Notes under the pieces: generated by a model
The model's input: only the letters and a program-made list of their open reading frames with translations
What the model was told of the DNA's origin: nothing
Databases searched by the model: none
Made by a program: the position numbers and the translations under genes
Source of the DNA: Enterobacter sp. 10-1
Lineage (GTDB): Bacteria > Pseudomonadota > Gammaproteobacteria > Enterobacterales > Enterobacteriaceae
Length of the DNA: 64,000 bases
Direction: 5' to 3'
Assembly: GCA_002270295.1 (NCBI GenBank)
Contig: NISF01000004.1
Coordinates: forward strand, 186,001-250,000
Part shown: positions 19,423 through 28,699 of the stretch, piece by piece
Layout of the letters: every line of letters begins with the position of its first letter
How positions within the stretch are numbered: position 1 is the first letter of the stretch

Positions 19423-20674
19423 GTGCGTCCCAAAGTAAGCGGCTGTCCAGCCATTCAACAGCAAGGATAGTTAATATTACCGCGGCGCCGAAATATACCG
19501 CAGCAGGCCCCATCGTAAAAGCGAGGAGTTGATCGCGGTTTATCAGCGACATGGTTAATGAGATAACGAAAAGATCCAGCATCGACCAGCGGCCAATCCA
19601 GGTAATCAGCCGCAGCAGCAGGATGCGGGTGCGCAGCCCCTGTTCGCACTTGAATTGTATGCTGACCAGCAGCGTAAACAACACAATAACTTTGGTAAAC
19701 GGCACCAGAATACTGGCGATAAACACCACTCCGGCAATGGCGACGTTGCTGTTGGCCAGAGACATAATCCCGGAGAGGATCGTATCATCCTGGCGCGCGC
19801 CGTTGACGTAGATAATGGAGATCGGCAGCAGGTTCGCGGGGAGCAGGAACATCACTGACGCAATCAGCGCCGCCCAGCTCTTCTGCAGGCTTTGCGGCCG
19901 GCGGTGGCGTAGCGGCGTATGGCAGCGACGGCAGCGTCCGCGGGGATCGCGGTGGCCGGTATAGTGGCAGCCGGTACATACCTGTAAATTCGGGTCCGGG
20001 CGCAGCGCCGGGCGCTGGGGATAAAATCGCTCCCAGAGCTCTTCGACGTTCATATGAATGAGTGTGAGGATGCTGAGCAGCGTTAATGAGACGAAGGCGA
20101 TTAAGCCGACGCCGGGCTGCAGGAACGCGTAATCCTGCACCTTGATCGAGGCCACGCCGATCCCGACCAGGTAGATATCGAGCATCACCCACTCTTTGAG
20201 CCGCTCCAGCATCAGCAGCACCGGGCGCAGGTTCATCCCCAGCACGTTGCCTAGCCAAAGATAGGCGATGGAGATAACCAGCAGCGCCGGCGCGCCAATG
20301 GCGCAAAATAGCACCATCGCCGCCGTCAGCGGATCGCCCTGGTCGGTCATTTGCCAGATGCCCTGTAATACGTTAGCGTCGATACGGACGCCGAGCAGGT
20401 GCAAACGCAGCAACGGCTCCATCCAGGCGAAAGGCATCAGCAGCATCATGGCGATAGCCATACTGCCAAGGCGCGAAAGCGACCAGTCGCGGCCGTCGCG
20501 TATTTTGGCGCTGCAGCGCGGGCACCAGGCGCTCTGATTCCGCTTCAGCACCGGCAGGCGAAACAGAATGTCGCACTGCGGGCAGCGGTGATAGTGGGCC
20601 TGAGGCAACGGCGAGCTGACCGCATGTACGGTCATCTTTTTTGCTGGCGTAATCTGGGGTGTTTTTAGTGGCAT
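19391..20674 (-). CDS. letA: PqiA-family inner-membrane protein LetA (YebS)
   Basis: Inner-membrane partner of LetB in lipid trafficking, 427 residues as in E. coli. It has two PqiA-like halves, each opening with a zinc-ribbon: CPQC (31-34) with CPRC (51-54) in the first, and CTGC with CRRC in the second. Several hydrophobic helices follow each. The overlap with letB indicates an operon with translational coupling. The divergent neighbour msrC begins 132 bp away. Confidence 0.95.
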   Translation of the reverse strand: MPLKTPQITPAKKMTVHAVSSPLPQAHYHRCPQCDILFRLPVLKRNQSAWCPRCSAKIRDGRDWSLSRLGSMAIAMMLLMPFAWMEPLLRLHLLGVRIDANVLQGIWQMTDQGDPLTAAMVLFCAIGAPALLVISIAYLWLGNVLGMNLRPVLLMLERLKEWVMLDIYLVGIGVASIKVQDYAFLQPGVGLIAFVSLTLLSILTLIHMNVEELWERFYPQRPALRPDPNLQVCTGCHYTGHRDPRGRCRRCHTPLRHRRPQSLQKSWAALIASVMFLLPANLLPISIIYVNGARQDDTILSGIMSLANSNVAIAGVVFIASILVPFTKVIVLFTLLVSIQFKCEQGLRTRILLLRLITWIGRWSMLDLFVISLTMSLINRDQLLAFTMGPAAVYFGAAVILTILAVEWLDSRLLWDAHESGNARFAD

Positions 20675-20806
20675 TTATTACGTACGGCAATGAATGTATT
20701 TCACTATATTAACCCAGGAATGAATTCATCTTGAGCCTGAACGCATTTAATGCTTATTTTATTAGGCAGTGAGTGTAAGGCAGTAAGACAACTAAGTGAT
20801 TATATA

Positions 20807-21304
20807 ATGAGCAAAACAGAGTTTTACGCGGATCTGAACCGTGATTTTCAGGCATTAATGGCAGGAGAAACCAGTTTTCTGGCCACGATCTCTAATACCA
20901 GCGCGCTGCTGTTTGAGCGGCTGACGGAGGTTAACTGGGCCGGGTTCTATTTACTCGAAGGCGATACGCTGGTGCTGGGGCCCTTCCAGGGCAAGCTGGC
21001 CTGCGTGCGAATTCCGGTAGGGCGGGGCGTTTGCGGGACTGCCGTTTCGCAAAATCGCGTGCAGCGCGTGGAGGACGTTCACGCCTTCGACGGGCATATC
21101 GCATGTGATGCCGCCAGCAATTCGGAGATTGTCTTCCCGCTGCGGGTGAACGAGCGGATTATTGGCGTCCTGGATATCGACAGCACCGCGTACTCCCGCT
21201 TCACCGCTGAGGATGAACAAGGGCTTACGGAACTGGTAGCGCAGCTGGAAAAGTTCATTTCTGCGACCGACTATCAAAAAATATTTGCCCACGTCGCAGG
21301 ATAA
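20807..21304 (+). CDS. msrC: Free methionine-R-sulfoxide reductase
   Basis: GAF-domain enzyme that reduces free Met-(R)-sulfoxide with thioredoxin. Three conserved cysteines lie at residues 66, 76 and 100 of the 165-residue form starting at 20807; they match Cys84/94/118 of the longer E. coli numbering. The ATG at 20807 gives MSKTEFYADLNRDF. An in-frame ATG at 20750 would add 19 residues. Neither start has a strong ribosome-binding site, so the start is uncertain. Confidence 0.94.
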   Translation: MSKTEFYADLNRDFQALMAGETSFLATISNTSALLFERLTEVNWAGFYLLEGDTLVLGPFQGKLACVRIPVGRGVCGTAVSQNRVQRVEDVHAFDGHIACDAASNSEIVFPLRVNERIIGVLDIDSTAYSRFTAEDEQGLTELVAQLEKFISATDYQKIFAHVAG

Positions 21305-21401
21305 TCAACGGATAACGTAGCATTTAGCGATGGCGTCATTATAATGGCGCCTGTTCATGCCTGCGGCTTGTTGGCTACGTCCGTTGTAATCAGGAAATTT
21401 C

Positions 21402-22079
21402 ATGGAAAATCAACCTAAGTTGAATAGCAGTAAAGAAGTTATCGCATTTCTGGCCGAACGTTTCCCACAGTGCTTCAGCGCTGAAGGTGAAGCTCGCCCC
21501 CTGAAAGTCGGTATTTTTCAGGATCTCGTTGAGCGCGTTGGGGGTGAGATGAATCTCAGCAAAACCCAGCTTCGTGCCGCTTTACGTCTTTATACTTCGA
21601 GCTGGCGCTATCTGTACGGCGTTAAGCCAGGGGCGATTCGCGTCGACCTCGACGGCAACCCGTGCGGCGAGCTGGAAGAGCAGCACGTTGCTCATGCCCG
21701 TCAGCAGCTCGAAGAAGCAAAAGCTCGCGTCCAGGCACAGCGTGCAGGCCAGCAGGCTAAAAAACGCGAAGCCGCAGCTGCCGCTGCTGGTCAGCAGGAA
21801 GACGGCACCCGTCGTGAGCGTAAGCCACGTCCTCAGGTTCGCCGCAAAGAAGGCACCGAACAGCGTAAGCCGCGTCCTGCCGTTGCGAAAGCACCGCGCG
21901 AAGAGCGTCATACTCCTGTATCAGATCTGACCGTGCTGTCCGTCGGCCAGGCTCTGAAGGTGAAAGCAGGCAATAACGCAATGGACGCCACCGTTCTGGA
22001 AATCACCAAAGATGGCGTTCGTGTACAGCTGACTTCTGGTATGTCAATGATTGTACGCGCAGAACACCTGGTGTTCTGA
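21402..22079 (+). CDS. proQ: RNA chaperone ProQ
   Basis: FinO-family RNA-binding protein that stabilises many sRNAs and mRNA 3' ends, first found through its effect on the ProP transporter. A FinO domain covers residues 1-~120 ([40 protein letters not shown]). It is followed by a basic, Ala/Arg/Lys-rich linker (~120-175) and a small C-terminal Tudor-like domain (about 180-225). The 225 residues compare with 232 in E. coli; the difference lies in the low-complexity linker. AGGAAATTTC precedes the ATG. prc follows after 19 bp in one operon. SdsR, a known ProQ ligand in Salmonella, is also in the window. Confidence 0.96.
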   Translation: MENQPKLNSSKEVIAFLAERFPQCFSAEGEARPLKVGIFQDLVERVGGEMNLSKTQLRAALRLYTSSWRYLYGVKPGAIRVDLDGNPCGELEEQHVAHARQQLEEAKARVQAQRAGQQAKKREAAAAAAGQQEDGTRRERKPRPQVRRKEGTEQRKPRPAVAKAPREERHTPVSDLTVLSVGQALKVKAGNNAMDATVLEITKDGVRVQLTSGMSMIVRAEHLVF

Positions 22080-22098
22080 AACGGAGGCCGGGCCAGGC

Positions 22099-24147
22099 AT
22101 GAACACATTCTTTAAGCTCACCGCGCTTGCGGGCCTGCTAGCAATAGCAGGCCATGCGTTCGCCGTGGATGATATTACCCGAGCCGATCAAATCCCCGTG
22201 CTGAAAGAAGAGCCGCAGCACGCGACGGTGAGTGAGCGCGTAACCTCGCGCTTTACTCGTTCGCACTATCGACAGTTTGATCTCGATAACGCCTTCTCGG
22301 CAAAAATTTTTGACCGCTATCTGAACCTGCTGGATTACAGCCACAACGTGCTGCTGGCCAGCGACGTTGCTCAGTTTGCCGCGAAGAAAAATCAAATCGG
22401 TGACGAGCTGCGCAGCGGAAAACTGGACGTTTTTTACGACCTGTATAACCTGGGGCAGAAGCGCCGTTTCGAACGCTATCAGTACGCGTTGAAGGTGCTG
22501 GAGCGTCCGATGGACTTTACCGGCAACGATAACTTCAACCTTGACCGCAGTAAGTCACCCTGGCCGAAAGATGAGGCCGAGCTGAACGCGCTGTGGGATG
22601 CCAAGGTTAAGTTTGACCAGCTGAGCCTGAAGCTTGCGGGTAAAGACGACAAAGAGATCCGCGAAACGTTAACCCGCCGCTATAAGTTTGCTATTCGCCG
22701 TCTGGCGCAAACCAATAGTGAAGATGTGTTCTCGCTGGTTATGACCTCCTTCGCCCGCGAAATCGATCCGCATACCAACTACCTGTCGCCGCGCAATACC
22801 GAGCAGTTCAATACCGAAATGAGCCTTTCGTTAGAAGGGATCGGCGCGGTGCTGCAGATGGACGACGACTATACGGTGATCAACTCGCTGGTGGCCGGTG
22901 GCCCGGCGGCGAAGAGCAAGTCAATTAGCGTTGGCGATCGTATCGTTGGCGTCGGCCAGTCCGGTAAAGGCATGGTTGACGTTATCGGCTGGCGTCTTGA
23001 CGACGTCGTGGCGCTGATTAAAGGGCCGAAGGGCAGTAAGGTTCGTCTGGAAGTGCTGCCGGCGGGCAAGGGCGCGAAAACGCGCATCGTCACGCTAACC
23101 CGCGAGCGAATTCGTCTCGAAGATCGCGCGGTTAAAATGTCGGTGAAAACAGTTGGTAAAGAAAAAATCGGCGTGCTGGATATCCCCGGTTTCTACGTTG
23201 GCCTGACGGATGACGTTAAGGTTCAGCTGCAGAAGCTGGAAAAACAGAACGTCAGCAGTATCGTTATCGACCTGCGCAGCAACGGCGGCGGCGCTCTGAC
23301 CGAGGCGGTATCGCTTTCCGGTCTGTTTATCCCGTCTGGCCCGGTAGTGCAGGTTCGCGATAATAACGGCAAAGTGCGTGAAGACAGCGATACTGACGGC
23401 GTCGTTTACTACAAAGGCCCGCTGGTCGTGCTGGTTGACCGCTTCAGCGCTTCGGCTTCTGAAATCTTCGCCGCGGCGATGCAGGACTACGGTCGCGGAC
23501 TGATCGTTGGTGAGCCAACCTTCGGGAAAGGCACCGTGCAGCAGTACCGCTCGCTGAACCGTATTTACGATCAGATGCTGCGTCCTGACTGGCCGGCGCT
23601 GGGTTCCGTGCAGTACACCATCCAGAAGTTCTACCGTATAAACGGCGGCAGTACTCAGCGTAAGGGTGTAACGCCGGACATCATGATGCCAACCGGAACC
23701 GAAGATCGTGAGACCGGCGAGCAGTATGAAGATAACGCCCTGCCGTGGGATAGCGTTAATGCAGCGACCTACGTCAAGTCCGGCGACTTAACGCCGTTTG
23801 GCCCCGGTTTGCTGAAGCTGCATGATGAGCGGATTGCCAAAGATCCGGAATTCCAGTACATCATGAAGGACATTGCTCGCTATAACGCGATGAAAGACAA
23901 GCGCAATATCGTTTCCCTGAACTACGCCCAGCGTGAAAAAGAGAACGAAGAGGATGATGCGACTCGTCTGGCCCGGATTAACGATCGCCTGAAGCGTGAA
24001 GGTAAGCCGCAGCTTAAGAAACTGGACGATCTGCCGAAGGATTACCAGGAGCCGGATCCGTATCTTGATGAAACGGTACATATCGCGCTCGACCTGGCCC
24101 ATCTGGAGAAAGAACGGCCAGCGGTGGAACCACCGGTTAGTCAATAA
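22099..24147 (+). CDS. prc: Tail-specific protease Prc
   Basis: Periplasmic protease that degrades proteins with nonpolar C termini and matures FtsI; with NlpI it controls MepS. From the ATG at 22099 it has 682 residues, equal to E. coli. It has a signal peptide ending at GHAFA, a PDZ domain at roughly 238-322 and a C-terminal serine-lysine protease core. The catalytic pair is present: Ser452 in FSASASE and Lys477 in FGKGT. The 16-residue upstream extension overlaps proQ and is rejected. It forms an operon with proQ and ends in a strong terminator. Confidence 0.97.
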   Translation: MNTFFKLTALAGLLAIAGHAFAVDDITRADQIPVLKEEPQHATVSERVTSRFTRSHYRQFDLDNAFSAKIFDRYLNLLDYSHNVLLASDVAQFAAKKNQIGDELRSGKLDVFYDLYNLGQKRRFERYQYALKVLERPMDFTGNDNFNLDRSKSPWPKDEAELNALWDAKVKFDQLSLKLAGKDDKEIRETLTRRYKFAIRRLAQTNSEDVFSLVMTSFAREIDPHTNYLSPRNTEQFNTEMSLSLEGIGAVLQMDDDYTVINSLVAGGPAAKSKSISVGDRIVGVGQSGKGMVDVIGWRLDDVVALIKGPKGSKVRLEVLPAGKGAKTRIVTLTRERIRLEDRAVKMSVKTVGKEKIGVLDIPGFYVGLTDDVKVQLQKLEKQNVSSIVIDLRSNGGGALTEAVSLSGLFIPSGPVVQVRDNNGKVREDSDTDGVVYYKGPLVVLVDRFSASASEIFAAAMQDYGRGLIVGEPTFGKGTVQQYRSLNRIYDQMLRPDWPALGSVQYTIQKFYRINGGSTQRKGVTPDIMMPTGTEDRETGEQYEDNALPWDSVNAATYVKSGDLTPFGPGLLKLHDERIAKDPEFQYIMKDIARYNAMKDKRNIVSLNYAQREKENEEDDATRLARINDRLKREGKPQLKKLDDLPKDYQEPDPYLDETVHIALDLAHLEKERPAVEPPVSQ

Positions 24148-24154
24148 GCACCCG

Positions 24155-24184
24155 ACGGGCACACATGGTTGTGCCCGTTTTTTT
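24155..24184 (+). terminator. Terminator of proQ-prc
   Basis: ACGGGCACA (24155-24163) pairs with TGTGCCCGT (24170-24178) and leads into a run of T. Confidence 0.9.
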
Positions 24185-24325
24185 ATCTGCTCCTCCCGCC
24201 AAAAACCTCGATTCCCCCGTGCCTGATGTCAATATATTATGCAGATGTCAGCGATATGCTACAAAATGTAAAGTTGTGTCTTTCTCGTGACTTAGCGGGG
24301 GAGGATGGTTGAAAATTAACGTTGC

Positions 24326-24342
24326 ACCCATACGATATGGGT
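24326..24342. repeat. Perfect palindrome upstream of htpX
   Basis: ACCCATA-CGA-TATGGGT, a 7-bp perfect inverted repeat centred about 50 bp before the htpX start codon, probably in the promoter or leader. htpX is controlled by heat shock and CpxR in E. coli, but this palindrome fits neither consensus. It could be an operator or an mRNA hairpin. Confidence 0.4.
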
Positions 24343-24385
24343 AATCGCATAGTGCGTTTTGTTAAATCGAGGTTAGAAGAAAATT

Positions 24386-25267
24386 ATGATGCGAATCGCG
24401 CTCTTCCTGTTGACCAACCTGGCCGTTATGGCGGTGTTCGGGCTGGTGCTAAGCCTGACGGGAATACAGTCAAGCAGCATGACCGGGCTACTGATCATGG
24501 CGCTGCTTTTTGGTTTTGGTGGTTCGATCGTTTCGCTGATGATGTCGAAATGGATGGCGCTAAAATCGGTGGGTGGGGAAGTCATTGAGCAGCCGCGTAA
24601 TGAAACCGAACGTTGGCTGATGAATACCGTCGCGCAGCAGGCGCAGCAGGCGGGGATCGGCATGCCGCAGGTTGCTATCTACCATGCTCCGGATATTAAC
24701 GCGTTTGCTACCGGGGCGCGCCGTGACGCTTCGCTGGTTGCCGTCAGCACCGGGCTGCTGCAGAACATGAGCCGTGACGAGGCGGAAGCCGTTATTGCCC
24801 ATGAAATCAGCCACATTGCCAACGGCGATATGGTGACCATGACGCTGATTCAGGGGGTGGTGAACACCTTCGTTATCTTTATCTCGCGCGTTATCGCGCA
24901 AATTGCCGCAGGATTCCTTGGCGGCAACCGCGATGAAGGTGAAAACAGCAACGGCAACCCGCTGATTTACTTTGCCGTCGCTACCGTCCTGGAGCTGGTG
25001 TTTGGGATCCTGGCCAGCATCATCACCATGTGGTTCTCGCGCTACCGTGAGTTCCATGCGGATGCGGGCTCTGCCCGTCTGGTCGGCCGTGAGAAAATGA
25101 TCGCCGCCCTGCAGCGTTTGAAAACCAGCTACGAGCCGCAGGAAGCCAGCAGCATGATGGCGCTGTGCATAAATGGCAAAGCGAAATCTATGAGCGAGCT
25201 GTTTATGACACACCCGCCGCTGGATAAACGTATTGAAGCTCTGCGCAGCGGGGAGTATCTGAAGTAA
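24386..25267 (+). CDS. htpX: Membrane metalloprotease HtpX
   Basis: Zinc endopeptidase of the inner membrane that takes part with FtsH in quality control of membrane proteins. It has 293 residues, identical in length to E. coli. Two hydrophobic N-terminal helices (about 4-24 and 31-53) are followed by the HEISH active site with His139, Glu140 and His143, and the third ligand region [13 protein letters not shown]. Two further hydrophobic stretches lie between (about 155-180 and 193-215). It is monocistronic, ending in a strong terminator shared with the convergent yebQ. Confidence 0.97.
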   Translation: MMRIALFLLTNLAVMAVFGLVLSLTGIQSSSMTGLLIMALLFGFGGSIVSLMMSKWMALKSVGGEVIEQPRNETERWLMNTVAQQAQQAGIGMPQVAIYHAPDINAFATGARRDASLVAVSTGLLQNMSRDEAEAVIAHEISHIANGDMVTMTLIQGVVNTFVIFISRVIAQIAAGFLGGNRDEGENSNGNPLIYFAVATVLELVFGILASIITMWFSRYREFHADAGSARLVGREKMIAALQRLKTSYEPQEASSMMALCINGKAKSMSELFMTHPPLDKRIEALRSGEYLK

Positions 25268-25291
25268 TCACGTCCTTCCGAGCGCAGAAAC

Positions 25292-25328
25292 AAAAACCGC
25301 AGCCTTAACCGGGCTGCGGTTTTTTTTG
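25292..25328. terminator. Bidirectional terminator between htpX and yebQ
   Basis: AAAAACCGCAGCC (25292-25304) pairs with GGCTGCGGTTTTT (25312-25324), with T runs on both strands. It serves both convergent genes. Confidence 0.92.
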
Positions 25329-25346
25329 TGCCGTAATCGGGCCCGG

Positions 25347-26720
25347 CTACTGTCCGGGACGCGGCTGGGTGACGCGAAGCCCGCTAACGGTGGCCGCAAT
25401 GACCGCCAGCCCTCCGGCCAGCAGCAGCGCGGTATGAGTGCCGCCGTTGCCTTGCAGATTGAACAGCAGCGCGACCAGCGCCGCGCCGGTGCTTTGCCCC
25501 AGCAGTCTGGCGGTACCGAGCATTCCGCTGGCCCCTCCGCTGCGGTGGCTAGGGGCCGATGAGACGATAGTGTGGTTATTCGGCGACTGGAACAGACCGA
25601 AACCCGCGCCGCAGAGCGCCATGCGCCAGATAATATCGAGATCGGACGGCGATGAGGGCAGCAGCGCCAGGCCAAACAGACCGCAGGCCATAACCGCCAG
25701 TCCCACCGCACCTAGCAGCCCCGCGTGAATTTTCTCAATCAGATAACCCGCCAGCGGCGCCATCACCATCGTCGCTAAAGGCCAGGGCGTCAGCAGCAGC
25801 CCGGTCTCCACCTCGCTGCGTCCGATCGTCGCCTGCAGGAAAAAGGGCAGCGAAACCAGCGCCAGCATTTGTGCGCAGAAGGAACAGATTGACGTGCAAA
25901 TGGAGAGCGAGAACAGCGGGATACGCAGCAGATCAACCGGCAGGAGCGGCACCGGCATCCGCAGCTGGCGGCGAATGAAGAAGAATCCGATAACCAGCAT
26001 TGCAACCACTTCAGCCAGCACCAGTTGACCGGACTGCCCTTGGGCAAAGCCGCCGAGCGCGGTGATCAGCAGGCCGAAGGTCAGCGCGTTCATGACGGTG
26101 CTGGGAAGATCGAAGCGGGTAATTCGGCTGCGGCCGCTGTTGGCCGGCAGGTAGCGTATGGCGAGCGTCAGCGAAACAATCCCCAGCGGAATGTTGATTA
26201 AAAACAGCCACTGCCAGGAGGCGATGGAGAGTATCGCAGCGGCAATCGTCGGGCCGGCCGCGGAAGATACGGCGACCACAAACGAGTTGATCCCCATTCC
26301 CCGTCCAAGGAAGCGCTTCGGGAAGATAAGACGAATGAGCGCGGTATTCACGCTCATCAGCGCGGCGCCGCCGAGCCCTTGAGCGACGCGGGCGAGAGTC
26401 AGCATCTCAAGCGAGTGGGAGAGGGCGCAGGCCAGTGAGGTAAAGGTAAAAACCAGCAAACCGATTTTGTAGATGCGCCGATAGCCAAACATATCGCCCA
26501 AAAAGGAGAGCGGCAATAGCGCAATAACGATGGCGATTTGGTAAGCGTTGACTATCCAGATTGAGGCGGCGGGCGAAGCGTTAAGATCTGTGGCGATGGT
26601 CGGCAGGGCCACGTTAGCAATGGCGCCGTCGAGTACGGCCATCGCTATGCCTAAAACGATGGTCAGAATGGCGCCGTAACGCTGCGGCAGGGGCAGACCA
26701 TCGGAAACGTTTTTATCCAT
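25347..26720 (-). CDS. yebQ: DHA2-type MFS transporter YebQ
   Basis: Inner-membrane drug:proton antiporter family protein, 457 residues as in E. coli, with about 14 hydrophobic segments. The N-terminal motif D-x-x-x-A-N-V-A-L-P (VLDGAIANVALPTIA, about 30-44) and motif A-like LGDMFGYRRI between helices 2 and 3 are typical of the 14-span DHA2 group. The substrate is not known from sequence. It is divergent from kdgR, with a 177-bp AT-rich region between them. Confidence 0.93.
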   Translation of the reverse strand: MDKNVSDGLPLPQRYGAILTIVLGIAMAVLDGAIANVALPTIATDLNASPAASIWIVNAYQIAIVIALLPLSFLGDMFGYRRIYKIGLLVFTFTSLACALSHSLEMLTLARVAQGLGGAALMSVNTALIRLIFPKRFLGRGMGINSFVVAVSSAAGPTIAAAILSIASWQWLFLINIPLGIVSLTLAIRYLPANSGRSRITRFDLPSTVMNALTFGLLITALGGFAQGQSGQLVLAEVVAMLVIGFFFIRRQLRMPVPLLPVDLLRIPLFSLSICTSICSFCAQMLALVSLPFFLQATIGRSEVETGLLLTPWPLATMVMAPLAGYLIEKIHAGLLGAVGLAVMACGLFGLALLPSSPSDLDIIWRMALCGAGFGLFQSPNNHTIVSSAPSHRSGGASGMLGTARLLGQSTGAALVALLFNLQGNGGTHTALLLAGGLAVIAATVSGLRVTQPRPGQ

Positions 26721-26844
26721 GTTAAGTTTGTGTCTTTATCGTGACTATTCTCTGGGTAATGATTTTAGCATTGATTATTCGGCTGTATGTCGCAGATTTG
26801 TAACGAATGGGCAGAAGAACGATTGCGGGCATCGGGTTGCGAAT

Positions 26845-26872
26845 TTATAATAAAAACCGGTTCTAATTTTTA
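26845..26872. promoter_or_regulatory. AT-rich inverted repeat in front of kdgR
   Basis: An imperfect palindrome centred on the CCGG at 26857-26860: AATAAAAACC on the left, GGTTCTAATTTTT on the right. It resembles the KdgR-type consensus (AAAC and GTTT half-sites flanked by A/T). It lies 26 bp before the kdgR start, so autoregulation or control of the divergent yebQ is possible. This is inference only. Confidence 0.35.
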
Positions 26873-26897
26873 TAAAACAGTAGCGATGAGGTGATAA

Positions 26898-27689
26898 ATG
26901 GCAGTTGCAGATTTGGATAAACAGCCAGATTCTGTCTCTTCAGTATTGAAGGTTTTTGGCATCCTGCAGGCGCTTGGCGAAGAGCGTGAAATTGGTATTA
27001 CCGAACTATCTCAGCGCGTTATGATGTCAAAAAGCACCGTTTATCGCTTTTTGCAGACTATGAAGTCGCTGGGCTATGTCGCCCAGGAAGGTGAGTCTGA
27101 GAAATACTCCCTGACGCTGAAGCTGTTCGAACTCGGCGCGCGTGCGCTGCAGAATGTCGATCTGGTGCGCAGTGCGGATATCCAGATGCGCGAACTATCG
27201 CGCCTGACGAAAGAGACTATCCATCTCGGTGCGCTGGATGAGGACAGTATTGTCTATATCCATAAAATCGATTCGATGTACAACCTGCGCATGTATTCGC
27301 GCATTGGCCGCCGCAACCCGCTGTACAGCACCGCAATCGGCAAAGTGCTGCTGGCGTGGCGCGATCGTGCCGAAGTGGAGCAGATTCTCGAAGACGTCGA
27401 ATATAAGCGCAGCACCGACCGGACGATTACCAGCACCGAAGAGCTGCTGGGGGTGCTGGACAGCGTTCGTCAGCAGGGCTATGGCGAAGACAATGAAGAG
27501 CAGGAAGAGGGGCTACGCTGCATTGGTGTACCGGTCTTCGACCGCTTTGGCGTAGTGATTGCCGGGTTGAGTATTTCGTTCCCGACGCTGCGCTTCTCGG
27601 AAGAGCGGCTGCACGAATACGTTGAAATGCTGCATACCGCGGCGCGTAAAATTTCTGAACAGATGGGCTATAACGACTATCCGTTCTGA
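26898..27689 (+). CDS. kdgR: IclR-family repressor KdgR
   Basis: Repressor of pectin and hexuronate catabolism genes, released by 2-keto-3-deoxygluconate. It has 263 residues, the E. coli length. An N-terminal winged helix-turn-helix (about 14-75, with GITELSQRVMMSKSTVYRFLQT) is joined to an IclR effector-binding domain (about 90-263). GAGGTGAT precedes the ATG. Its metabolic targets include eda in this window. Confidence 0.97.
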   Translation: MAVADLDKQPDSVSSVLKVFGILQALGEEREIGITELSQRVMMSKSTVYRFLQTMKSLGYVAQEGESEKYSLTLKLFELGARALQNVDLVRSADIQMRELSRLTKETIHLGALDEDSIVYIHKIDSMYNLRMYSRIGRRNPLYSTAIGKVLLAWRDRAEVEQILEDVEYKRSTDRTITSTEELLGVLDSVRQQGYGEDNEEQEEGLRCIGVPVFDRFGVVIAGLSISFPTLRFSEERLHEYVEMLHTAARKISEQMGYNDYPF

Positions 27690-27710
27690 TCGCGGCAGGC
27701 GTTAGCTGCG

Positions 27711-27749
27711 TCGGGCTACTGCGGGAAGAGGGTTCCTGCCGTAGCCCGA
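27711..27749. terminator. Stem-loop between convergent kdgR and yobH
   Basis: TCGGGCTAC (27711-27719) pairs perfectly with GTAGCCCGA (27741-27749), and an inner GGGAA/TTCC pairing extends it. No T tract follows, so it may be a mRNA-stabilising or REP-like element rather than a classic terminator. Confidence 0.5.
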
Positions 27750-27755
27750 AGCGGA

Positions 27756-27995
27756 TTAACCTTTGTCGATAACGGTTTCGCTTTTGCGCAGAACCGGACA
27801 GTCAGTCAGGCCAATAATACCGCTATCAGAATGAACGTACTGTACGGTGCTGGTGCCGCGGGCGGTCAGATACTTACACTGGAGGCCCAGCCCCGCTGCG
27901 TTCTCATTGCTACCAATCAACATGCCGTAGCCGCTTAATAATACGCCAATCCATAAGATAGCCAGTACCACAATCGTACGAATGATCAATCGCAT
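27756..27995 (-). CDS. yobH: Small exported protein YobH
   Basis: 79 residues, same length as E. coli YobH. A hydrophobic N terminus (about 3-24, IRTIVVLAILWIGVLLSGYGML) is a signal anchor or signal peptide. Two cysteines (LQCKYL and TDCPVL) probably form a disulfide in the periplasm. The function is unknown. It is divergent from mgrB and convergent with kdgR. Confidence 0.92.
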   Translation of the reverse strand: MRLIIRTIVVLAILWIGVLLSGYGMLIGSNENAAGLGLQCKYLTARGTSTVQYVHSDSGIIGLTDCPVLRKSETVIDKG

Positions 27996-28091
27996 TGTTG
28001 CCTCATAATTTGTATTATCCTCGGCGTTTATTTTGACAGGTACACGAGTTGAAACAAGTCTATGATTCTTAAACTTGCCTTTCGTATTACA

Positions 28092-28124
28092 GTTAGCCGC
28101 GGTTTAAGATGAGCGTGCTATCCT
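28092..28124 (+). promoter_or_regulatory. PhoP box and -10 of mgrB
   Basis: GTTAG-CCGCG-GTTTA (28092-28106) is a PhoP direct repeat (half-sites spaced by 5 nt). TATCCT (28119-28124) lies 12 nt further on, the usual distance for PhoP-activated promoters. It would drive mgrB. Confidence 0.85.
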
Positions 28125-28155
28125 GGCAACATCTGGTATTGATGCGGAGTGTGGA

Positions 28156-28299
28156 GTGAAAAAATTACGCTGGGTTTTGCTGATTGTTGTCATAGCGGGC
28201 TGTTTGTTGCTGTGGACTCAGATGCTTAACGTAATGTGCGATCAGGATGTGCAGTTTTTCAGCGGCATCTGCACCATCAACAAATTCATCCCCTGGTAA
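28156..28299 (+). CDS. mgrB: PhoQ feedback inhibitor MgrB
   Basis: 47-residue inner-membrane peptide that binds and restrains the PhoQ kinase. It starts with GTG at 28156 behind GGAG. There is one membrane helix (about 6-24), then a periplasmic part with the two conserved cysteines MCDQ and ICTINKF and the conserved C terminus NKFIPW. The sequence is intact, with no insertion or stop. It differs from the K. pneumoniae protein as I recall it by a single Val for Ile in the helix, which is the best clue to the genus. A PhoP box upstream closes the feedback loop. Confidence 0.97.
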   Translation: MKKLRWVLLIVVIAGCLLLWTQMLNVMCDQDVQFFSGICTINKFIPW

Positions 28300-28373
28300 G
28301 ACATTTTTATAACGACTGATTTTCTTCTGCTGCGCGGGTGGTAGAATAAACGCCTTCTCTTTGAGGTGGTGAA

Positions 28374-28664
28374 ATGAGTGAGTTACTAAGTCCTGGGATC
28401 GTAAATCTGGCATCGCTGGCGCTTTCTATTGTGCTGTTGCTTGTCGGCCTGTTGTTATGGTTTTTTGTTAATCGCGCAAGTTCGCGCGCCAACGAGCAGA
28501 TTGCCCTGCTGCAGGCTCTGCTGGATCAGCAAAAGCGCCAGAACGCGCTGCTGCGTCGTCTCTGCGAAGCCAATGAGCCGGAGAAGGAAGAGGCTACCGG
28601 ACCTTCAGCCGTTGAGAAGGGGAAGGATGACGACGACTTTATCCGTCTCGTCGCTGAACGGTAG
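28374..28664 (+). CDS. yebO: Single-span membrane protein YebO
   Basis: 96 residues (95 in E. coli). One N-terminal membrane helix (about 12-33) is followed by a coiled coil rich in Gln/Leu/Arg (RANEQIALLQALLDQQKRQ) and an acidic tail ending in IRLVAER. The function is unknown. It lies 74 bp after mgrB on the same strand, so PhoP-driven transcription may extend into it. Confidence 0.92.
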   Translation: MSELLSPGIVNLASLALSIVLLLVGLLLWFFVNRASSRANEQIALLQALLDQQKRQNALLRRLCEANEPEKEEATGPSAVEKGKDDDDFIRLVAER

Positions 28665-28674
28665 CTGATAAACG

Positions 28675-28699
28675 GGTGTACACCGCCTTGGTGTACGCC
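28675..28699 (+). terminator. Hairpin after yebO
   Basis: GGTGTACACC (28675-28684) pairs with GGTGTACGCC (28690-28699), with one G-T pair and a 5-nt loop. No T tract follows, so its role as terminator is doubtful. Confidence 0.45.

Noticed and set aside
27711..27749. CRISPR-like or REP array
   Set aside because: Only a single stem-loop with no repeated units nearby.
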